Assembly (NCBI GenBank): GCA_945910005.1
Contig: OX246742.1
Location: 47,035,902 to 47,099,901, forward strand
Direction of reading: 5' to 3'
Length of the DNA stretch: 64,000 bases
DNA from: Isoperla grammatica
Taxonomy: Eukaryota > Arthropoda > Insecta > Plecoptera > Perlodidae
The translations under genes were made by a program, and so were the position numbers. Each line of letters begins with the position of its first letter. Within the stretch, counting starts at the first letter, position 1. Shown here one piece after another: positions 34,941 through 46,235 of this stretch. The notes beneath the pieces are model-generated. The model ran no database searches. It was not told the DNA's origin and was given only the letters and a program-made list of their open reading frames with translations.

Positions 34941-36088
34941 TTTGAGCTAGGGGAGAAGGATAGGAAGGAACCAACAGCTTACCTTGTAGAAATTGCGGCC
35001 TTCGGAGTCGATAGAAACACAAAAGATATAAACAAAACGTCGAGACAGTTTCGGCCTGACGTGGCCTTGATCATCCGACGAAGGTGAAGGAAAGACTGGG
35101 TCGGAAGTCTCTATTGTCACGTGACTTCCGGTGTGATCGAGACTACATCACATCTGGTATTGACATAAAACACTTCCAGTACACTTAAATGCGCTAATTC
35201 TACTATTTACACTATTTATACTCTTTATACTATTTACAGGTCGCTGTTGGTGTATGGAGTTGGGAAGAGAGGGATGAGCTTACCACAGGTTTAGGTTGGG
35301 AGGGATTCTGGAGTTTGTAATCCACTGGTAAGCTAGCTCCCATCTCCGTAACTCCATGTCTGTACAGTTGCTAGGCAGGGACCTAACAACTATTGCTTTG
35401 TAGCAGTCGTTGAACAGTTTGTTGTGGTCACCGGCATGCTTGGCTACTGGCTTTTTAACTTTCTTTGATCTCGTGCCGTGCCTGTGCCCATTGATTCTGG
35501 CGTTGAAACTTCTGGTTGTTCAACACCAGAATCAATGGGCACAAGACACGACTTGAGATCAAAGAAAGTTGAAAAGCCAGTAGCCAAGCATGCTGGTGAC
35601 CACAACAAACTGTTCAACGACTGCTACAAAGCAATAGTTGTTAGGTCCCTGCCTAGCAACTGTACAGACATGGAGTTACGGAGATGGGAGCTAGCTTACC
35701 AGTGGATTACAAACTCCAGAATCCCTCCCAACCTAAACCTGTGGTAAGCTCATCCCTCTCTTCCCAACTCCATACACCAACAGCGACCTGTAAATAGTAT
35801 AAATAGTATAGATAGTGTAAATAGTAGAATTAGCGCATTTAAGTGTACTGGAAGTGTTTTATGTCAATACCAGAATTGTGATGTAGTCTCAATCATACTG
35901 GAAGTCACGTGACAATAGAGACTTCCGACCCAGTCTTTCCTTCACCTTCGTCGGGTGATCAAGGCCACGTCAGGCCGAAACTGTCTCGACGTTTTGTTTA
36001 TATCTTTTGTGTTTCTATCGACTCCGAAGGCCGCAATTACTACAAGGTAAGCTGTTGGTTCTTTCCTATCCTTCTCCCCTAGCTCAAA
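34941..36088. mobile_element. 1.15-kb Penelope-like palindrome
   Basis: A nearly perfect inverted repeat runs from TTTGAGCTAGGGGAGAAGG to its complement ending at 36088. The arms are about 565 bp and the loop is about 12 nt, near 35514. Each arm carries the same partial coding stretch and the GGCCACGTCAGGCCGAAACT motif often found at the 3' ends of Penelope-like elements. The copy sits in the 300-bp tandem array and splits a unit. The arms match almost completely by eye, so formation is fairly recent. Confidence 0.75.
35478..35747 (+). pseudogene. Partial GIY-YIG-type C-terminus of a Penelope-like element
   Basis: The frame crosses the palindrome centre and enters the right arm. There it reads PVAKHAGDHNKLFNDCYKAI, then ELRRWELAYQWITNSRIPP and NLNLW. 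That layout (PVAxH, H-N, R-x-E/W and a final LN) matches the C-terminal end of GIY-YIG endonuclease domains of Penelope-like elements as I remember them. The catalytic GIY and YIG parts are absent, so it is a fragment. The mirror copy is on the minus strand of the left arm (about 35281-35470). Confidence 0.5.
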
Positions 36089-36250
36089 TGGCTATGTCTG
36101 GTATTAAACTTAAACTGCCCGTACCTCCCTAATACCCATAAAATAAGGGGTAAATGTTATTATTCTTTAATAAACAAACATCCCCTATCATGTGTATCAT
36201 ATAGTAAATGTATCATTTATTTCAAATTATCAGATTTAAAGTCTCTAGTA

Positions 36251-37168
36251 CCCATATTATTTCTGTAATGAATTTTATGATTTATTGTGCAGGAATTTCT
36301 TTGTATTCTTTCAACCTACTCTGTTACATGAACTGATTTTCATTGAGTGCGAGGGACTTTACCCCTATTTCGTTAGGACATTTATACCATTTATTGTGTG
36401 CTTTCGTTGCTATGACGCATTGTTGCCGCTGTTGTGATTGCAAATTGAAAACCACCATTGATATGATATGTAGTAGGCCTACATGGTTTGAGGGATCCAA
36501 GATTTATGTGGATCTGCATGCACATTTTATAATTTGTGTTAATAATTTAAACTGCTCAATACCTTTGTTCATAACAGAACTAGTTAAACTTGAATTTATT
36601 TGAATTTAATAATTTTGAACTTTTCACAGATAAAAGATGTATTATTTTTTTTTATATCTGCTCCCTGTGTCCAACAATGAAGTTGGGTGGGGGATAGGAA
36701 ATTACTAATCCCATCATATTCTGGCCACTAGGTACATCAAAGCCATACTTTTCTATCTTCCCAATTAAACAATGCAACGAATAAAAATCAAACTCTGAAT
36801 AATTTTAAGTTTTCAATTTTTGACATTTCTTTCCAAAAAACATTGAAGTATTAAGAGTTAGAACACAATGGAACTATTAACTCAATTTTTTCGTAAATAT
36901 GAGCTAGAACAATATGTTTCTAGGGTGACGCTATTTATACAAGACACTGTAAACTGAAATTACCAAATAAAGGTATGGATTATTTTGTTTTGAAATAGAT
37001 ACATTTAAAATAAAATAAATTTGTATTTCAACTTCACCCACTCAGACTAGAACAGCTGATTTTCAGTGGGATACATTTGTTCACTTTGTAGTGTGAATGC
37101 CATAACAATGGGGGGGATTCAATTTGCAATAATATTTCCATGGCACCCTGCTATGGAGTGCTAGGGGC
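36251..37168. other. AT-rich spacer, no gene seen
   Basis: The 86-codon plus frame at 36343-36603 has no domain. No repeat structure was noted. Confidence 0.4.
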
Positions 37169-37546
37169 TTAGACCATGGTCCACTAGATCGCTAGTAGCG
37201 CGCGCGCGAAGTAAGGTCATCTAACCTATTTCTATAATGTTAAAAATCACATGTTATTCAAATGGGAGAATCATTCAGAAAAACAAATGAATTGATCTGT
37301 CAAAACAAATTATGGGCCAAAAAGGCAAAATAACAATCTGTAATGAGATTTTGTCTTCCCATTCTATATATATTTTCAAAGGAAATACTTTACGCGTTAA
37401 TTCACATTATTGGTGAGGATTATTTAAATAATAATGCGATTTTTGTAGTTGGATCCAAAATTGCGATTTTGGATCTCATTCAATGACCTTACTTTGCGCT
37501 TCGCAATTACTCCGCTAGGAGTAAATCAAGTAGACCTTGGCTTAGA
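37169..37546. mobile_element. Imperfect inverted-repeat MITE
   Basis: TTAGACCATGGTCCACTAGA at the left and its imperfect complement at the right (AGTAGACCTTGGCTTA) bracket the element, with a mirrored GTAAGGTCAT. One inner end is CG-rich (GCGCGCGCGCGAAG). Confidence 0.55.
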
Positions 37547-38060
37547 CTGAACAATCCAACTCACCGAGAGTAATGCGAGACTTGGATGTGTGGACGATGA
37601 TTGCGTCGCGGGATTATTCGGGGTAAGCTGGCCGTAGAGGTTCTTCAGTCTTGAAGCCGATAGGGCAGGGCCGTGTGTCAAACTGCCAGTCTGGAAACAA
37701 AAATATTCACGTTAGTTCGAGCCACAGTCAAAAGAACTTCCTACCTACGACCAGTGAAACGAGTTCCAAAGTAGGGTACCCAAACGCTTTTGGTGGGACC
37801 ATATTGCAAGAAAAAATGCAAAAATTGTAAGTTCTTATGTGGTTAAGATTTATTTGATTGACTAGTCCTTTGTTCAACTTCGAAAATACTTCGATTTTAA
37901 CTATTTAGATCCCGCTAAAGGGGTTAAACTGGGGGTTTGCAACTGAAGAGAGAGATAGTCTAAATGGAAGTGATTTAAGTAGGCCTATTAATTACTAAAC
38001 TCGCTACTTTTCTTTATTACTAGTGTGGGTTAGTATTACTCATGAGTCATGACATATATA

Positions 38061-38528
38061 AGCCGCTTTCGTTTACCTCGCCAGAGTAACCCGTCCGATC
38101 AGTAATGTCACGTGACTTTACGTCACTGGGTCAGAGTTTTCAACCCGAGTAAACGAAAGCGTTTCGGAGTAGGGTTTGTTTGCAAATGGATGCCGTGCGC
38201 TTCCATAGCTAAACCTAACCTTCAAATTGTTTTGAATTTTTTGTAAAGTACATTAATAGCCTACCTACTCAAAAACGCGGTTTTGCGCCCAAATATCCAC
38301 ATGCACCATCCACAGCCACTTTTAACACCAACATCAAAATCATAACATTTTGAATTCTCCGCCCAAACCTAACTTACCCTGCTCCCGAGGCAGGTCAGTT
38401 TTTTCGTGATCGGGTTAGAAAACCGGGTTACTCTGGCATAGTTGCCGAACGCACCAGAGTAACCTGCTACTGATCGGGTTTGGTTTGCGGACTGACAGAT
38501 TGCTCTGGCGAGGTAAACGAAAGCGGCT
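38061..38528. mobile_element. MITE with 29-bp inverted ends, ATA duplication
   Basis: AGCCGCTTTCGTTTACCTCG and its complement form the ends, flanked by ATA. Internal CCAGAGTAAC and GTTACTCTGG blocks are mirrored. Confidence 0.7.
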
Positions 38529-40948
38529 ATAGTTTATATGAAGAAGGCAATACTGTATGTTTTATATCTGCGGTCAGTATGTGTGGGAGGGAGGGAGTGC
38601 TGCCACCAATGAGTACAGTCTGACAGTCATTAACTACTTGACTGTCATGCCCGGAATAATCAGTTTCAATGCTCTCTTTTGATTAAATTACTGTATTTAG
38701 AACGGAATTGTTCGTATTTCTTATTTCAACATTGTTGCTGTCTTAAAGGAAGCTTGCTTAATTGACACTAATTATATTTTTATTCAATATGTTGCACCAA
38801 TTATTTCTTTTCTCCCATTTCATCAAGAATATTTGCCACCTACTAAATGCATAGCTGAAATAAGTGGACATAGCGGAGAGCTTGATGCACGGCTAGTTGA
38901 CTGTCAAGTGGTTAACTTTACCGACACTTTAGGAGTAATATAGTAGTTAACTCACCTCATCATTCTTATTATGGTACTCTCGTAGCAACACTCGATGAAA
39001 GCTCTCGAGGTAAGCTGGATGTCTCATATGAAGATCGTGTGATGAGTCCAGACGTCCATTCTTGCAGCCAGGTATATGTTATGTGTAGCATTGTGCCAGC
39101 ATACAGTCTACCGGTATCTGGAAACAAAAATACAATATTAGTCATATTCATAAATGAACTAAACTCAGCCTGTTCTAGAATTGTATGTATTTTTTACTTT
39201 TAAATAAGGTATGTGAAAACTGTATATAAGTTTTGGTGACATTAGCACTAACTTATGATCCAAACCAGAGACACAATATCTCCCCTCTTGCTGCATTAAT
39301 GGTTACAAATATTAAGTCACTATTTAAATATTTCCCCACAAACTAGCTATACTACTAAGGTTCACTTTTATTGTTATCAGAACTAAGCAGCATCAACATT
39401 GCATGTATTTGTTATATATTTATAGTTAGTATTTTGTATTGGAAAACCTTTCTTATTTATATTCTACATTTTCAAACGTAAGCCTATTTTTATTTTTCCA
39501 CAAAATGTTGCCAATTGTGCGCCTATGCTCAACCAGTCATTAACTTAACCGACACTTTAGGAGTAAGAGTAGTTCAACTCACCTCATCATTCTTATCCCG
39601 GTACTCTCGTAGCGACGCTCGATGAAAGTTCTCGAGGTAAGCTGGATGTCCCAGATGGCGATCGAGTGAAGTTTCCACACGTCTCTTCTCGCAGCCAGGT
39701 ATATCTGTGTTGTGAAGCATTCTGCTAGCACACAGTCCATCTGGAAACAAAGATATAATATTAGTCATATTCATTAATAAACTCAAGTCTGTTCTAGAAT
39801 TTGATGTATTTATTTTTTACTTTTCAATAGGGTTATGTGAACACTGTATAAAGTTTTGGTGACATTAGCTCTAATTTACGATTCGAACCTAAGACAAAAT
39901 CTCCCCCCTTGCTGCGTTAGTTAAAAAAAATATTGTTGTTATTTAAATATTTTCCCACAAACTAACTATACTAGGCTCACTTTTATTTCCATCAGTCGAA
40001 TCGAATTACATGCATTTGAAATATATTTATATTATTATTTTTTTTTGAATCAGAAATGCTTTCATATTTATTAAGTTTTCAAATGTAATCCTATTTTTAT
40101 TTTTCTCAAAATGTTGCTAATTGTGGGCCTATGCTCAACCAGTCATTAACTTAACTGACACTTTAGGAGTAAGAGTAGTTAACTCACCTCATCATTCTTA
40201 TCCCGGTACTCTCATAGCGACGCTCGATGAAAGCTCTCGAGGTAAGCTGGATGTCCTAGACAGCGATCGTGTGAAGAGGCCAGGGCCAGGTATATCCGTG
40301 TTGTGTAGCCTTCCGTCAGCATACAAGCCCACCGCATCTGGAAATAGAAAATTTTCAACATTAGTCATACTATTAATAAATGGAACTAAACGCAGCCTGT
40401 AGGTACACAAATTGAATGGTTATTTTTACTTTGTATTTTATGTAAATATAAAAGTTTTGGTCATTAACTGATGTATAAATGTTCTGTAATTGAGCAAAAG
40501 AGCTCTCTAAACTGATCAAAGAAATATAATAAAAATGCAAACCCTATGTGTGGTTTCTTAATTTGTAGAAATATGTATTGCTTCAATGGTACCTTCCTTC
40601 CTTCATACTTAGGGAAGTTAATTTAAAAATAACATTTGGTAATTTGTTTCATTTATCCACCATTCAAGATAGAAAAAAGGAAAAATTACAAACATCTTTC
40701 TACTCTTGATGGGGGCTTCGAACCTATGCCACACAATCTCCACTCTTTCTTTGTGAATGGCTAAGTTTTAAGATGTTTGGTAGGAGGGGCCAAACGGCTA
40801 GATATGTGCAAGTAGGGGATAAGAATATAGGGAACCCAACAGCTTACCTGGTTGGTGACTGCAGGGGTCTCGTAGATAAAATTAGGGTTTACACATAAAA
40901 GATTCATATCTAAATTCTTTTATGTGTAAACCCTAATTTTATCTACGA

Positions 40949-41104
40949 TGTAGTGTACTGTATTACCGACTCCTACGCTTTAATTGCTCAGCGCTGCGCT
41001 GATAACGCAATCACATGAATAGTGTAATTAGTTAATAAAACATGGCGCTAACTGGAGTGCTCGCATATTGTTTTGCCTTTCCTTCCACCTCCAGATACAT
41101 TACA
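40949..41104 (+). repeat. 5' LTR of the gypsy element
   Basis: The 156-bp repeat starts TGTAGTGTACTG and ends GATACATTACA. By eye it is identical to the 3' LTR. It is short for the group. AATAAAACATG near its middle could serve as a polyadenylation signal. Confidence 0.95.
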
Positions 41105-41105
41105 A

Positions 41106-41118
41106 TGGCGACGAGGAT
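41106..41118 (+). promoter_or_regulatory. Primer-binding site, tRNA-Ser type
   Basis: TGGCGACGAGGAT starts one base after the LTR. It matches the complement of the 3' end of a serine tRNA of the GCT kind, from memory of that tRNA. This is the expected site for minus-strand cDNA priming. Confidence 0.75.
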
Positions 41119-41211
41119 CAATTTCTACGGTGTTCCGAGATATTGCGAGTGCATGGTGCGTGTTTTGTAGTGATTTAATTCGGTTGCCGCGAAGTTTTAA
41201 TACGGTTCGCG

Positions 41212-44200
41212 ATGGACTCTGATAGCGCGTCTATCAAGCCGTTCGTGCCTGGTGCCGATACCAGTGTTGCATCACTTAAATGGGACAGATGGCTGAGATC
41301 GTTCGAACTCTTTGTTCTCGCGAAGGGTGTCACCGGAGCCCAGCGCAAGAAGGCTCTTTTACTTCATCTCGGGGGAGAGTGTGTGCAAGACATATGGTTC
41401 ACATTGCCCGAGTCACAGGTAGAACATGACGACCTATCGCTCGAGTATGATGCATGTAGAGCGACATTGCAAAAGTACTTCCAGCCACAAACGTGCTTTG
41501 CTCACCAGAGACAAGTTTTTCGAGCAATGAAGCAAGCTTCGGGTGAAACTGTTGCACAGTTTGTTACGCGCCTACAGGGCCAAAGTAAGTACTGTAATTT
41601 TGGTTCACGGGCCGAGGATGCCCTCCTCGACCAACTTCGAGAAATGTGCTCTCTCAGTGACGTCAGGCGGGACTTGCTGAAGGTAGGAGACGCATTAACT
41701 TTGAACCAAGCGCTCGAGATCGGTCGGGCGGTCGAGGTGACGCAATCCGTACGCCACCCACCGCTGTCCGCGTCTGGCGCGGGCGACAGTCTCCATGCGA
41801 GCGTGAACGCAATTGCGCGCTCGGCTGAGCGAGAAGGAGGGAAATTCAACAAAAAACGTAAGTGTTACCGTTGTGGCTCCTCCAAGCACTTAGCAAGTGA
41901 TGCGAAATGCCCTGCAAAGGGGAAAACCTGCAATAAATGCGGTAAAGATGGCCATTTTGCAGGGGTGTGTAAAACAAAAAATGAAACTAAATCCTCCACT
42001 GCAGCACAGCAGAATGCCAAAGGTGGGAGAAATAGAGTGAACAACCTCACTTCAGAAGAAGAGCAAGGGGTTGGCTACACATTCACAGTAGGTACAAAGC
42101 CAGATGAGATGCTTACCGTCGAACTGGGCGGTGTCGCAGTTGAAGTGATAATAGATTCTGGTGCTACTTGTAATATCCTCGACAAGGAGACTTGGGAATA
42201 CTGCAAGAGAAACCGTATTTCGGGGAAATGCGGTGAATCCAACAAAACCCTGTATGCTTATGCCAGTACTGAACCATTACAAGTGCTTGGCAAATTCACA
42301 ACCACTATAAGGGTTGGGCCTAAAGTGTGTGAAAGCATAGTGTTCCATGTGGTAGAAGGGAAGGGAGTTCCTTTGCTAGGGAAAATCTCTGCTAAAGGCC
42401 TAGGTGTTCTGAAGCTAGGCTATCCTTTAAACCACGTGTCCACAGATCAAGGTGGAAAAGCATGCAATCTTGATAGTATTCAGAGGGACTTTCCAACACT
42501 ATTCTCAGGGATAGGGAAACTAAAGGACTTCGAATTGAAACTCTATGTAAAGGAGGGAGTTACACCTGTTGCACAAGCCGTTAGGAAGGTACCGCATCAA
42601 CTGAAGCCGGCGATCAAGGCTAAGATTGATGGGCTAGTTGCAGCAGACCTGATCGAAAGGGTTGTCTCCCCCTCCGAGTGGGTATCACCTATCGTCCCAA
42701 GTCAAACCAAGTCAGGTGAGATCAGACTTTGCATTGATATGCGCGAACCTAACAAAGCAATTGTCAGGGAGAGATATGTAATCCCTACAATAAATGATAT
42801 CATGCCAGAGTTACAAGGTAGTAAGGTGTTCAGCAAGTTGGATTTAAAGTCCGCGTTTCATCAGATAGTACTAAACAAGGAATCTCGAGAGATAACGACT
42901 TTCGTTTGTGCTGCTGGCCTGTTCCGGTTCAAGAGATTATTCTTCGGAATAAATTGCGCCCCGGAAATCTTCCAACGCCTAATGGAAACCGTGGTAGCAG
43001 ACTGCGAGGGAGTCGAAGTATTTATCGATGACTTGATCGTCCATGGTAAAGACCAAGCAGAACACGATCGTAGACTTCTAAAGTTGTTGCAGACGCTTCT
43101 AGAGAAAGGACTAACGCTGAACGCGGGAAAATGTGAGATTAGCAAAACCCAGGTTGATTTCCTAGGACACCATATTTCTGGGCAAGGAGTAAAACCTCTT
43201 CACAGTAAGGTTAAAGCGGTGCAAGAGTTTAGACCGCCAGAAACCAAGGAAGAGATCAAATCATTTCTCGGTATAGCCGGATACTGTTCCCGGTTCTTGC
43301 CGAACTACTCCACTGTTACGGAGCCACTTAGAAGACTTCTGAAGCAGAACGTGAGCTTCAAATGGGGTAAGGACCAGGCTGAGGCATTCAATGAAATCAA
43401 AGGGATGCTAGCTGATACAAGTACTTTAGGGTTCTATACTCCTGGCGCTCCAACAACTATAATTGCGGATGCCAGCCCATACGGGTTGGGGGCTGTTCTA
43501 ATCCAGGAACAGAGAGATGGGCCCCGAATTATCGAATTCGCGAGCCGATCCCTCACTGATGCAGAAGTCAAGTTCAGCCACATCGAAAAGGAGGCACTGT
43601 CTCTTGTATGGTCGTGTGAGCGTTTTCACCACTACATTTATGGTGGCGAATTTACGCTTGTCACAGATCACAAACCCCTACAATTTATCTTCGGGACTAA
43701 ATCGAGACCGTGTGCTCGAGTAGAGAGATGGATGTTAAGACTTCAAGGCTACAACTACAAGGTTATGTATCAACCAGGGAAGACCAACATAGCCGATCCA
43801 CTATCTAGACTACTGAAGCCAAGACAGAACGGCAATCCAGAACTTGATGAGATCCAAGACACTTACATACACTGGGTCGCAACACAGGCTGTACCTCAAG
43901 CAATGCGCCTAGAAGAGATACAAGCAGTGTCAGAAAGTGACGAAGAAATAACCCAACTGCGGCAAAGCCTCACGGCAGACATTTGGCCCGCAGAACTCAG
44001 AACTTATGAGCTAATCAAACAAGAGCTCAGTTGCTACGAGTCAATCGTCCTACGCGGATCTCGCCTTCTCATTCCAAAGAAACTTCGTGCGCAAGTTCTC
44101 GAACTAGCACATCAGGGTCATCCAGGGATTGTCGCTATGAAGCAAAAACTTCGCACCAAGGCGTGGTGGCGCAATATCGATAAAGATGTCGAGTTATTCT

Positions 44201-45213
44201 GCAAACACTGTCACGAGTGCCAGCTAGTAAGTTCCTACAGTCCACCAGAGCCGATGGTACGGAGCATTCTTCCAGAGCGCCCCTGGCAGGACATTGCAGT
44301 CGATTACCTGGGACCGTTACCAGACGGACAATTCATTCTTGTTGCTGTGGACTACTACTCCAGGTTTTACGAAGCTGCCCTGACAAGAACTACAACTTCG
44401 GAAAAAACTATCGACATCCTGGACGAGATATTTATGCGCTTCGGTTACCCTGAATCCGTAAAGACCGACAATGCCGCGTACTTTACGAGCGACGAGTTCA
44501 AGTCATACTGCACGGCTAACAACATCGAAATTAGGCATTCGACGCCGCTATGGCCTTGCGCTAATGGACTTGTTGAACGCCAGAATCGCGGTATCGTCAA
44601 GCGTTTAAAGATAGCCGCATCGAAAGGAGAAACGATGAAGAACGCTCTCCGGGAATACTTGTTTTTGTATCGCACAACTCCCCATTCCGTGACTGGGTGT
44701 ACTCCCGCATTCCTTATGTTTGGGAGGGAACTACGTGACAAGATACCTACCCTACACCCGACACCGAACTTGGATGAAGCAGTCCGCGACCGAGACCGGG
44801 TGAAAAAGCAGATCGGGAAGGAGTATGGTGATAACACCAGACATGCTATAAACAGCAACATAGCAGTGGGAGACCTAGTGCTGGCTCGACAGGACAAACA
44901 GAATAAACTGTCAACTCCCTACTTTCCTGTACCCTTCGAGGTGACTGGTCGCACCGGCAGTGAAGTTACTATTAGTTCCCCGCAAGGTGTGAACTACCGC
45001 AGAAATGCGAGTCACCTACGGAAGTATTGGCCGCAGGACAAAGCTAAGGCAAACCCCGAGAGTGAGCCTGTTCCTGCCGCATCATCCGACACAGGCCCTC
45101 CACTCCAAACCCTGCAAGCTACACAATCACCTGCTCGCAGTCAGGACCAGGACTTACCGAGACCCAGCCGGGACCGGAAAGCTCCCGCATGGTTGAAGGA
45201 TTTTCACCATTAA
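41212..45213 (+). CDS. gag-pol polyprotein of the gypsy retrotransposon
   Basis: A single frame of 1333 codons. The N-terminal part is gag-like. Two CCHC zinc knuckles follow near residues 218-253 (CYRCGSSKHL, CNKCGKDGHFAGVC). Aspartic protease DSGAT is near 315. Reverse transcriptase runs from about 440, with LDLKSAFHQI and FIDDL (Asp606/607). RNase H has ADAS near 753. Integrase has the HHCC finger from His967 (HQGHPG ... CKHCHEC) and a DDE triad at about Asp1031, Asp1086 and Glu1122. The last two are 35 residues apart, as in D,D-35-E integrases. The order protease-RT-RNase H-integrase is Ty3/gypsy. The start is the first ATG after the leader. Gag and pol share one frame, so no frameshift is needed to make pol. 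Closest type by appearance is the Mag/K02A2.6-like group; this is not tested. Confidence 0.97.
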   Translation: MDSDSASIKPFVPGADTSVASLKWDRWLRSFELFVLAKGVTGAQRKKALLLHLGGECVQDIWFTLPESQVEHDDLSLEYDACRATLQKYFQPQTCFAHQRQVFRAMKQASGETVAQFVTRLQGQSKYCNFGSRAEDALLDQLREMCSLSDVRRDLLKVGDALTLNQALEIGRAVEVTQSVRHPPLSASGAGDSLHASVNAIARSAEREGGKFNKKRKCYRCGSSKHLASDAKCPAKGKTCNKCGKDGHFAGVCKTKNETKSSTAAQQNAKGGRNRVNNLTSEEEQGVGYTFTVGTKPDEMLTVELGGVAVEVIIDSGATCNILDKETWEYCKRNRISGKCGESNKTLYAYASTEPLQVLGKFTTTIRVGPKVCESIVFHVVEGKGVPLLGKISAKGLGVLKLGYPLNHVSTDQGGKACNLDSIQRDFPTLFSGIGKLKDFELKLYVKEGVTPVAQAVRKVPHQLKPAIKAKIDGLVAADLIERVVSPSEWVSPIVPSQTKSGEIRLCIDMREPNKAIVRERYVIPTINDIMPELQGSKVFSKLDLKSAFHQIVLNKESREITTFVCAAGLFRFKRLFFGINCAPEIFQRLMETVVADCEGVEVFIDDLIVHGKDQAEHDRRLLKLLQTLLEKGLTLNAGKCEISKTQVDFLGHHISGQGVKPLHSKVKAVQEFRPPETKEEIKSFLGIAGYCSRFLPNYSTVTEPLRRLLKQNVSFKWGKDQAEAFNEIKGMLADTSTLGFYTPGAPTTIIADASPYGLGAVLIQEQRDGPRIIEFASRSLTDAEVKFSHIEKEALSLVWSCERFHHYIYGGEFTLVTDHKPLQFIFGTKSRPCARVERWMLRLQGYNYKVMYQPGKTNIADPLSRLLKPRQNGNPELDEIQDTYIHWVATQAVPQAMRLEEIQAVSESDEEITQLRQSLTADIWPAELRTYELIKQELSCYESIVLRGSRLLIPKKLRAQVLELAHQGHPGIVAMKQKLRTKAWWRNIDKDVELFCKHCHECQLVSSYSPPEPMVRSILPERPWQDIAVDYLGPLPDGQFILVAVDYYSRFYEAALTRTTTSEKTIDILDEIFMRFGYPESVKTDNAAYFTSDEFKSYCTANNIEIRHSTPLWPCANGLVERQNRGIVKRLKIAASKGETMKNALREYLFLYRTTPHSVTGCTPAFLMFGRELRDKIPTLHPTPNLDEAVRDRDRVKKQIGKEYGDNTRHAINSNIAVGDLVLARQDKQNKLSTPYFPVPFEVTGRTGSEVTISSPQGVNYRRNASHLRKYWPQDKAKANPESEPVPAASSDTGPPLQTLQATQSPARSQDQDLPRPSRDRKAPAWLKDFHH

Positions 45214-45446
45214 TCATAAGACTATTCTATTCTATTAACCATGTACTAGTGTTAGTTGATATTTACTCATTTGTAGTATAGTCAAGACCAAGTTAAGACC
45301 TTCAGTTTTCTTGTGTTTTTAAAGCTCTGTTTCATAAGTATTTTTACTGTATACTAATACCTTCTCAATGAACAGTTGACACCTGAGAAGAGGTCATTGA
45401 AATATAATCCTAACGTTTACTTTTCATTTCATGTAGCCAAACAACT

Positions 45447-45459
45447 AAAAGGGGAGAGA
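45447..45459 (+). promoter_or_regulatory. Polypurine tract
   Basis: AAAAGGGGAGAGA lies directly before the 3' LTR and is the expected primer for plus-strand synthesis. Confidence 0.85.
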
Positions 45460-45615
45460 TGTAGTGTACTGTATTACCGACTCCTACGCTTTAATTGCTC
45501 AGCGCTGCGCTGATAACGCAATCACATGAATAGTGTAATTAGTTAATAAAACATGGCGCTAACTGGAGTGCTCGCATATTGTTTTGCCTTTCCTTCCACC
45601 TCCAGATACATTACA
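45460..45615 (+). repeat. 3' LTR of the gypsy element
   Basis: 156 bp, identical by eye to the 5' LTR and followed by the TACGA target duplication. Confidence 0.95.
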
Positions 45616-46235
45616 TACGAGACCCCTGCAGTCACCAACCAGGTAAGCTGTTGGGTTCCCTATATTCTTATCCCCTACTTGCACGTTAAGTGTTAAGAGT
45701 AATAGTAGTTAACTCACCTCATCATTCTTATTCCGGTACTCTCATAGCGACGCTCTATGAAAGCTCTCGAGGTAAGCTGGATGTCCCACATGAAGATCGT
45801 GTGACGAGTCCAGACGCCCATTCTCGCAGCCAAGTATACCCGTGTTGTGCAGCCTTCCGTCAGCTTGCAGTCACTCGCATCTGGAAATTAAAGATTGAAC
45901 GTCAGTCATATGCATAAATGAACAAGTTTTGGTCACTAACTACGTATTAAAGTTCTGTAATTGAACAAAAGAGCTCTAAACTGGACAAATAAAATAAAAA
46001 TGCAAAACCTATTTGATGTGTTTTAATTTGATGTGGCGTTTGATATGCTGGGGAACTTCATTACAAAAACAAAAACTGACAAAATTGTTTCATTAAAAAG
46101 AAATTTACAAAAATCTATACCTGATGAGAGTTTAAAAACTAAATCTCATATCTCAACCCTTGCCGTGTTGATTAATTTGTTAATTTACAATTTAATTATT
46201 ACTCCACCAATATAACTGTCACTAGAAAGACTGTA

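Larger units (their letters stand above)
31341..36250. repeat. About 300-bp tandem array, broken by insertions
   Basis: Eight or so diverged copies of a unit of about 300 bp can be followed by TGGTATTAAACTGCTCGTA, CCCATAAAA, ATTATTCTTTAATAAACAAA, CATCCCCTATCATGTGTG, TCTATACCCTTTATAAAAT, GATTTAGAAATA and CGTACACCCAAATG. Copies begin near 31351, 32161, 32461, 32775, 33091, 34018, 34326 and 36088. The array is interrupted by the elements at 31507, 33410, 34533 and 34941. It is non-coding. Confidence 0.8.
40949..45615 (+). mobile_element. Complete Ty3/gypsy LTR retrotransposon
   Basis: It is 4667 bp and bounded by identical 156-bp LTRs (40949-41104, 45460-45615) that start TG and end CA. TACGA is duplicated at 40944-40948 and 45616-45620. 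A primer-binding site and a polypurine tract lie in the right places. A single long gag-pol frame has no stop. Identical LTRs, an intact frame and a clean target duplication indicate a recent insertion that could still be active. No envelope-like frame is present. Confidence 0.97.
40806..45684. mobile_element. 207-bp palindrome split by the gypsy insertion
   Basis: The left part starts GTGCAAGTAGGGGATAAGAA and holds both sides of the loop (CTTTTATGTGTAAACCC). The rest of the right arm resumes at 45621 and ends at 45684 with AGGTAAGCTGTTGGG. Without the retrotransposon and one TACGA it is about 207 bp. The AACAGCTTACCT end links it to the other Penelope-like foldbacks. Confidence 0.7.

Noticed and set aside
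41502..44897. Minus-strand frames of 94-150 codons inside the gypsy element
   Set aside because: Shadows of the gag-pol frame.
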